NCBI GenBank assembly: GCA_046349155.1
Contig: JAXMCW010000001.1
Location: 1,674,001-1,738,000, forward strand
Origin: Alsobacter sp046349155
GTDB lineage: Bacteria; Pseudomonadota; Alphaproteobacteria; Rhizobiales; Beijerinckiaceae
Reading direction: 5' to 3'
Length of the DNA: 64,000 nucleotides
Shown here: positions 59,588 to 64,000 of the stretch, piece by piece
Layout of the letters: each line of letters begins with the position of its first letter
Position numbering within the stretch: the stretch's first letter is position 1
The notes under the pieces: generated by a model
Database searches by the model: none
Told to the model about the DNA's origin: nothing
Seen by the model: the letters and a program-made list of their open reading frames with translations, nothing else
Made by a program: the position numbers and the translations under genes

Positions 59588-59734
59588 CTACCGATGGCAG
59601 GCGCCGCACGTCTTGCGGGCCTCGTCGGACGCCCATCCTGAACCGGCTGCCACGCCGGTCAGCAGGACATGCGTCAGGATGGCGAGGAGGACCATTCCAC
59701 CGGCCATGGCCAAGGCGATCAGCACGCGCCTCAT
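59588..59734 (-). CDS. 48-residue membrane peptide ending in a haem c motif
   Basis: ATG 59734 has GGAGGG 4-5 bases upstream, and the stop is TAG at 59588. One membrane helix (residues 6-30) is followed by a short tail ending KTCGACHR. The CxxCH motif is the last thing in the protein: if haem is attached, there is no downstream methionine ligand, so the second axial ligand must come from elsewhere. It could be the remnant of a longer cytochrome, but the reading frame and ribosome site look intact. It lies 160 bp beyond the cyclase-YHS gene on the same strand. Confidence 0.6.
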   Translation of the reverse strand: MRRVLIALAMAGGMVLLAILTHVLLTGVAAGSGWASDEARKTCGACHR

Positions 59735-59895
59735 GGCGCCCTCCGCTCTTCGCGATGCGCTCTTTCGGGGGATGCTCGCAGCGTTCCCCTCGGTTCGCCG
59801 GCGCATGATGTTCAGGCTGATCGTGGACTTGGGCAAGCCTGCGATGTCTGCATCGGATGCATGAGGCCTCGCTGCGAACCGCAGCTTCCGGGCGC

Positions 59896-60537
59896 TCAGT
59901 CGGGATAGGCCTCGGGGTTGCGGGCATAGGCCTCGGCGCAGACGGGTGAGCAGAACCACCTCTGCCCGGGCGCCCTCCGATAGGCCTGAAGCGGGGCGTG
60001 CATCTTGCAGACGGGGTCGATCCATTGCGGGTCGGCGGCCCTCGCCAGCGCGATGGCGTAGACGTGGATCGGCTCGGCCACCGAGCGGACCTGCTGTTCG
60101 CCCCTGTCTTCGACGTCGATGCCGGATGTCCTCGCCAGGTCGGCGCAGGGGCGCGTCGTGAGCAACTCGCCGGGGCGGGCCATCGCCGTCAGCTGGGCGG
60201 CGATGTTCACGGTCGACCCGAACATGTCGTCGCCCCGACGCAGAACCGGGCCGGCATGGAGGCCGGTTCTCGTCAGCGGGATGCGGGGCTCCTCGCGGCA
60301 GCGGTTGAGAAGTTCGCCCAGAACGGCGAGCGCGCCGGCGCCGTCGTCGAAGGCGAGCATCACCTCGTCACCGATCCACTTGAGCGGGGCTTCGCCGCCC
60401 AGGGCGTCCCGGACGATCTGCTCGAAGACTCCCAGCATCTTCAGGGCGAGTTCGTCCCCATAGACGTCCGTGGCTGCGCTGAAACCGGCCAGATCGACGA
60501 AGGCGATTGCGGCTGTGGATCGACTAGCGCTCATCAC
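59896..60537 (-). CDS. Class III nucleotide cyclase fused to a YHS domain
   Basis: 213 residues. Residues 8-165 are a cyclase domain with metal-site motifs FVDLAGFS and KWIGDEVMLAF; the catalytic Asn is kept (STVNIAAQL) but the paired Arg is Gln. Residues 170-213 are a YHS domain (DPVCKMHAPLQAYRRAPGQR, WFCSPVCAEAY) with the Cys pairs that bind metal. A short cytoplasmic protein; the YHS module may sense copper, zinc or haem-derived metal. It lies near the CxxCH peptide, 18 bp after the ketopantoate-reductase-like gene on the same strand. Confidence 0.9.
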   Translation of the reverse strand: MMSASRSTAAIAFVDLAGFSAATDVYGDELALKMLGVFEQIVRDALGGEAPLKWIGDEVMLAFDDGAGALAVLGELLNRCREEPRIPLTRTGLHAGPVLRRGDDMFGSTVNIAAQLTAMARPGELLTTRPCADLARTSGIDVEDRGEQQVRSVAEPIHVYAIALARAADPQWIDPVCKMHAPLQAYRRAPGQRWFCSPVCAEAYARNPEAYPD

Positions 60538-60555
60538 GGACTCTCGTGGGCCATC

Positions 60556-61536
60556 TCAACCCCAACGGTCGCCCCGGGGATCGGAGCGCGCCACAGTCTC
60601 GCTCTCGGCCTCCGGGCGCGGGGAGGCCGCCCGCGCCTCGCGCGCCCTGATGGCCAGCACGATGGCCTCGTTGACGGGGGCCGGGACGGCAAGCTGCCGG
60701 GCCCTTTCGACAAGCGCTCCGTTCAGCGCGTCGATCTCCGTCCGCCGCCCGCCCTCGAGGTGCTGCAGCATCGATGGGCGGTTGTAGCGCTCCCAGCAAT
60801 GGTCGCGGATGTGGTGGCGCGGGTCCTCCTCCGGCAGGCGAACCCCGGCGGCCGCCACCACGGCGAGGACCTCGTCCAGCACGAGGTCGAGAAGGTGCGC
60901 GGCGGCGGGATCGCGGGCGATGTCTCCGGGCCGCAGGCCCGTGAGGGCGCTCACGGGGTTGATCGCGCAATTATGGACGAACTTGCTCCAGACGACCCCG
61001 ACGGCGTTGGACGACACCTGTGTGGGAAGGCCAGCCTTCGACAACAGCCCGGCGATGGTCCTGCACCGCTCGCTGATGGTTCCGTCGATCTCGCCGAGTT
61101 CCGTCGGCCCGAGGTTCGAATGGAGCACGCGGCCCGGGCCCAGGGCGGCGCCGCTGTTGTAGGTCGACCCGGCCGCCACGCGGTCGTTCCCGAGCACGTG
61201 CGCCAGGGCTTCCCAGTTGCCGATTCCGTTCTGCAGGGTCAGGGCGAAGCCCTGTGGCGTCAGGCAGTCCCTCGCTCTGCGAGCGGCGTCGGGCGTCGCC
61301 GAGGAATCCACCTGCACGAGCACCATGTCGGCTCTGCCCAAATCCGCGACATTGGTGCTGGCGGGATAGGGACAGGTCGTGTCCCCCATGACTCCCGTAA
61401 GCTGCAGGCCAGGGTCCCGGATAGCCGCCACGACCTCCGGCCGTCTCTCGCAGAACGCGACGTCGCAACCCGCGCGCGCAAGCGCCGAGCCGAAGATCGC
61501 GCCCATGGCGCCAGCTCCAATCACGATCACGCGCAA
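60556..61536 (-). CDS. 2-dehydropantoate 2-reductase-like enzyme
   Basis: A 326-residue NADP-dependent reductase of the PanE/ApbA family: Rossmann GAGAMGAIFG (8-17), catalytic Lys in VWSKFVHN and the family motif RRTEIDALNG near the C-terminus. It may reduce ketopantoate for coenzyme A synthesis or act on another 2-keto acid; paralogues are frequent. The stop is 18 bp before the cyclase-YHS start, which may link them in one transcript. About 35 residues of disordered tail follow the fold. Confidence 0.9.
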   Translation of the reverse strand: MRVIVIGAGAMGAIFGSALARAGCDVAFCERRPEVVAAIRDPGLQLTGVMGDTTCPYPASTNVADLGRADMVLVQVDSSATPDAARRARDCLTPQGFALTLQNGIGNWEALAHVLGNDRVAAGSTYNSGAALGPGRVLHSNLGPTELGEIDGTISERCRTIAGLLSKAGLPTQVSSNAVGVVWSKFVHNCAINPVSALTGLRPGDIARDPAAAHLLDLVLDEVLAVVAAAGVRLPEEDPRHHIRDHCWERYNRPSMLQHLEGGRRTEIDALNGALVERARQLAVPAPVNEAIVLAIRAREARAASPRPEAESETVARSDPRGDRWG

Positions 61537-61655
61537 GGCAGGCCCTCCCGGTTTCCTGCTGGGATCTCAGTATCGTGCACAATCCCGACAATGCACGCAG
61601 AGAATGGCAAGCGGAGATTGCCGGCGGCTGCGCCCGCGATCGACGGTCCGGTCCG

Positions 61656-62195
61656 TCAGGTGCGGGAGGGCTCCACAAGATGGGCGGCGAGGATGAGCCA
61701 GGGGACGACATCCATCAGCATGGCCAGCACGAGCGCAGCGCGCGCGGACGGCGTCTTGAAGACCAGGAGCGCCGCAGCCTCGAGAGCCACCAGGATCGGG
61801 CCTGCTGCGATCCTGGGAAGCGCGACGTAGCCGACGAACCAGCTGAAGGCCTCGTCGGATCGTGACCACGCGCCCGACGAGGACGCTCCCGGGGCGGGCA
61901 AGGCGAGAAGGCCCCAGCACACCGGCCCCAGCGCCGCGGCCAGGAGGAACAGGCCAAGCGTCAACCGGGGCGCCGTGCGGGACATGAGCGCGAGCAGAAA
62001 CCACGTCGGTGCGAGGCTTGCCAGTCCGGCGACCCCTACGAAGAGAACCAGATCGCCGAATGCGACCATGCCGCCCGATTGCCGGGAGGCCTCTGCCGGC
62101 GTCATCCACCCATTGATGGCGACCGCCGCGAGACCGCCCAGGGCCGCCAGGACATAGCCTGCGGCGATGGCGAGGAGCAGGACGGGCGGCCGCAT
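61656..62195 (-). CDS. Hypothetical integral membrane protein
   Basis: 179 residues from ATG 62195 (a GTG directly before it is the alternative). Five hydrophobic segments are visible at about 4-27, 42-65, 66-82, 110-130 and 142-165, with a short polar loop (APGASSSGAWSRSDEAF). I recognise no family. It is a single gene, 119 bp upstream of the reductase gene on the same strand and divergent from the LysR gene. Confidence 0.75.
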   Translation of the reverse strand: MRPPVLLLAIAAGYVLAALGGLAAVAINGWMTPAEASRQSGGMVAFGDLVLFVGVAGLASLAPTWFLLALMSRTAPRLTLGLFLLAAALGPVCWGLLALPAPGASSSGAWSRSDEAFSWFVGYVALPRIAAGPILVALEAAALLVFKTPSARAALVLAMLMDVVPWLILAAHLVEPSRT

Positions 62196-62470
62196 CACGT
62201 CAGCCCGGCCGTCGCCGGACCGCGGTCGCGCGACGACGACAGACGAAGCGGGCTCGGCTAGGGGAGAGGGACCCTGCAGTCCTTCGGATCAAGGCGTTCC
62301 CAGGCTCCATGCGACCTCAAACGTGGCGGGCCGGCGGGGTTGATGCGAGACTGCTCCGAAAGTTGAGCCTCGATCGGGCGAGAGGGAGCCGCCATCATCC
62401 CTCATGCCGCCCGGCGCGAGAAGCGCCGCGTCGCGAGGCCGATCAGGCGAGATCCATCGCGAGGATGACC

Positions 62471-63391
62471 ATGACGAGGCTTCCATCCCTGAATGCGCTG
62501 AGGGCCTTCGAGGCGCTCGGACGCACCGGGAGCGTGCGGGCCGCGGCGCAGGAGCTGGCGGTGAGCCCAACCGTCGTCTCGCGTCATGTGCAGAACCTGG
62601 AACTCGACCTCGGGCTCGATCTCGTGGAGCCGCGCGGCCGGGGCCTGGTGCTGACGGCCAAAGGCCGGTCCCTGCACCGGACCGTCGGCCAGGCCTTCGA
62701 CCTCTTGCGACGCGCCGTCCATGAGGCGCGGCCGCATCGGCGCGACAGCCTCGTCATCTGGTGCACTCCCGGCGTCGCCAACCGGCGGCTGCTGCCCCTT
62801 CTGCCGGACCTCGAGCAGAGGCTGGAGCCCCTGGACGTGATCCTGCAGCCGACCCTGGCCCGGCCCGACTTCGACCGCCAGGAGGCCGATGTCGAAATCG
62901 TCTACCTTGCCGCGTTCGAGCCGACCGCCCACCAGCGAGCGGAATTGCTGGCGAGCCCCCGCGTGCATGCTGTCGCAAGCCCGGCCTTCAGGGCACGCTA
63001 CGCGGTCGGCTGCGTGCAGGATCTGCTCGCCATGCCGCTGCTGCACGAGGAGTCGACCGCGCAGTGGGAAGCCTGGTTCCGGGCACAGGGCGTCGCGGAG
63101 ATCCCGGCCCTGCGGGGGCCGCGGCTCTGGCACGCGCATCTCGCCATCGAGGCGGCGCGTCTCGGCCAGGGCGTCGCGCTGGCCAACAGCCTCCTGGTCG
63201 AGGAGGATCTCGCTGCGGGTCGCCTGGTCGAGCTCCTGCCTTCGGACGTCGTGCTGGGCGGCTATTTTCTCGTCGGTCCCGCGTCCCACTGGCGCGATCC
63301 GGCCGTGACGACCCTGCGGGGCTGGCTCAAGGGAGCCCTCCGGCCGGCCGCGACCCGTGCAGAAAAGGCAACAGTCGCACCGAAGAACTGA
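62471..63391 (+). CDS. LysR-family transcription regulator (GcvA-like)
   Basis: A 306-residue regulator; ATG 62471 is chosen because GAGG lies 6 bases before it (62465 is the alternative). The N-terminal winged helix-turn-helix reads LNALRAFEALGRTGSVRAAA then LAVSPTVVSRHVQNLE, typical of the GcvA subgroup. The C-terminal ligand-binding domain (from about 95) is complete to WLKGALRP. The GABA-type aminotransferase starts 57 bp downstream on the same strand and is its likely target or operon partner. Confidence 0.92.
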   Translation: MTRLPSLNALRAFEALGRTGSVRAAAQELAVSPTVVSRHVQNLELDLGLDLVEPRGRGLVLTAKGRSLHRTVGQAFDLLRRAVHEARPHRRDSLVIWCTPGVANRRLLPLLPDLEQRLEPLDVILQPTLARPDFDRQEADVEIVYLAAFEPTAHQRAELLASPRVHAVASPAFRARYAVGCVQDLLAMPLLHEESTAQWEAWFRAQGVAEIPALRGPRLWHAHLAIEAARLGQGVALANSLLVEEDLAAGRLVELLPSDVVLGGYFLVGPASHWRDPAVTTLRGWLKGALRPAATRAEKATVAPKN

Positions 63392-63448
63392 TTGTCCCCT
63401 GGAGGCCGTCGGGACGAGGGTGACCCCAGCACCCTGGAGCCCTCCGCG

Positions 63449-64000
63449 ATGAGCACGAACGCCCACCTTCTCGCCCGCCGCAACGCCGCTGTCATTCGTG
63501 GCGTGGGCCATGTCACGCCGATTTCCGCGTCGCGCGCCGCCAATGCCGAATTGTGGGACGTGGAGGGCAAGCGCTACGTCGACTTCGCCGGCGGGATCGC
63601 GGTGCTCAACACCGGCCATTGCCATCCGAAGGTGATCGCCGCCGTCCAGGAGCAGATGACGCGGTTCACCCATACCTGCTTCCAGGTGGTGATGTACGAG
63701 CCCTACATCGAACTCGCCGAGCGGCTCAACGCGCTGGCTCCCATCTCAGGGCCGGCCAAGTCGGTCTTCTTCACCACGGGCGCCGAGGCGACCGAGAACG
63801 CCGTGAAGATCGCCCGCGCGGCTACGGGCCGCTCGGGCGTGATCGCCTTCACCGGCGCCTTCCACGGGCGCACGATCATGGCCTCGTCCCTGACCGGCAA
63901 GGTGGTGCCCTACAAGAAGGGTCTCGGCCCGGCCATGCCGGAGGTGTGGCACGTGCCGTTCCCGACGGCGCAGAACGGCGTCTCCGTCGAGGACGCGCTG
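63449..64000 (+). CDS. 4-aminobutyrate-type aminotransferase (3' truncated)
   Basis: The frame runs from ATG 63449 (GGAG 9 bases upstream) past the window edge; 184 residues are visible. It shows the class III aminotransferase start (RRNAAVIRGVGHVTPI), the dimer/cofactor segment VDFAGGIAVLNTGHCHPKVI and FTTGAEATENAVKIARAATG followed by FHGRT. This matches GabT, which moves the amino group of GABA to 2-oxoglutarate. The PLP lysine lies beyond the window. It follows the LysR gene. Confidence 0.9.
   Translation, partial: MSTNAHLLARRNAAVIRGVGHVTPISASRAANAELWDVEGKRYVDFAGGIAVLNTGHCHPKVIAAVQEQMTRFTHTCFQVVMYEPYIELAERLNALAPISGPAKSVFFTTGAEATENAVKIARAATGRSGVIAFTGAFHGRTIMASSLTGKVVPYKKGLGPAMPEVWHVPFPTAQNGVSVEDAL

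Overview
The window is a 64-kb piece of a high-GC alphaproteobacterial chromosome, most likely from the order Hyphomicrobiales (Rhizobiales), perhaps near Methylobacterium or Microvirga. Supporting signs are the dense GC-rich coding, PrtD/HlyD-type type I secretion genes, the small DUF2853 and DUF2934 proteins, and a palindromic repeat of the CGTCATTGCGAG...CTCGCAATGACG kind common in this order. The genus assignment is inference. I saw no rRNA, tRNA, CRISPR array or intact mobile element; there is one broken IS5-like transposase.

Layout. 1-7.9 kb: the end of an ABC exporter, a chemotaxis receptor, a type I secretion set (substrate candidate, ABC exporter, membrane fusion protein) and a divergent Crp/Fnr regulator. 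Three near-identical TGTGA-N6-CACA palindromes lie about 77-90 bp upstream of the secretion genes, and one is shared with the regulator. 7.9-19.2 kb: a signalling/envelope block with a class III cyclase, a Ser/Thr kinase, a haem-binding DUF3365/HAMP sensor, a caspase-fold protein that has lost its cysteine, a patatin, a trypsin-like protease, a helix-hairpin-helix membrane protein and a six-module OmpA protein. 19.3-29.3 kb: ordinary accessory metabolism (SDR, GH5 glycosidase, phosphoesterase, acyltransferase, small unknowns, TsdA-like dihaem cytochrome). 29.9-34.9 kb: a second type I secretion ABC/HlyD pair followed by a secreted Gly/Gln/Lys/His repeat protein. 35-41.2 kb: IS5 remnant, a BTAD/TPR regulator, and a translationally coupled cysteine synthase and PLP decarboxylase.

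41.2-54.4 kb is the most striking part: eight minus-strand genes in close succession. They encode a secreted Ala/Pro-rich protein, a DUF4344 metallopeptidase, a TIR-TM-FGE-sulfatase protein, a caspase-Sel1 protein, a secreted unknown, a SLOG-like plus four-TM protein, an RCK/TrkA-N plus RyR membrane protein, and a patatin. Beyond them (55.9-59.5 kb) is a DUF4062-STAND-TPR protein. This combination of TIR, caspase, SLOG/SLATT-like, RyR, patatin and STAND domains resembles nucleotide-signalled defence or cell-death systems, but here many parts carry signal peptides or membrane anchors. It is the best candidate for an undescribed system.

59.6-64 kb: a 48-residue membrane peptide ending in a CxxCH haem motif, a nucleotide cyclase fused to a YHS metal-binding domain, a ketopantoate-reductase-like enzyme, a membrane protein, a LysR regulator and the start of a GABA-type aminotransferase.
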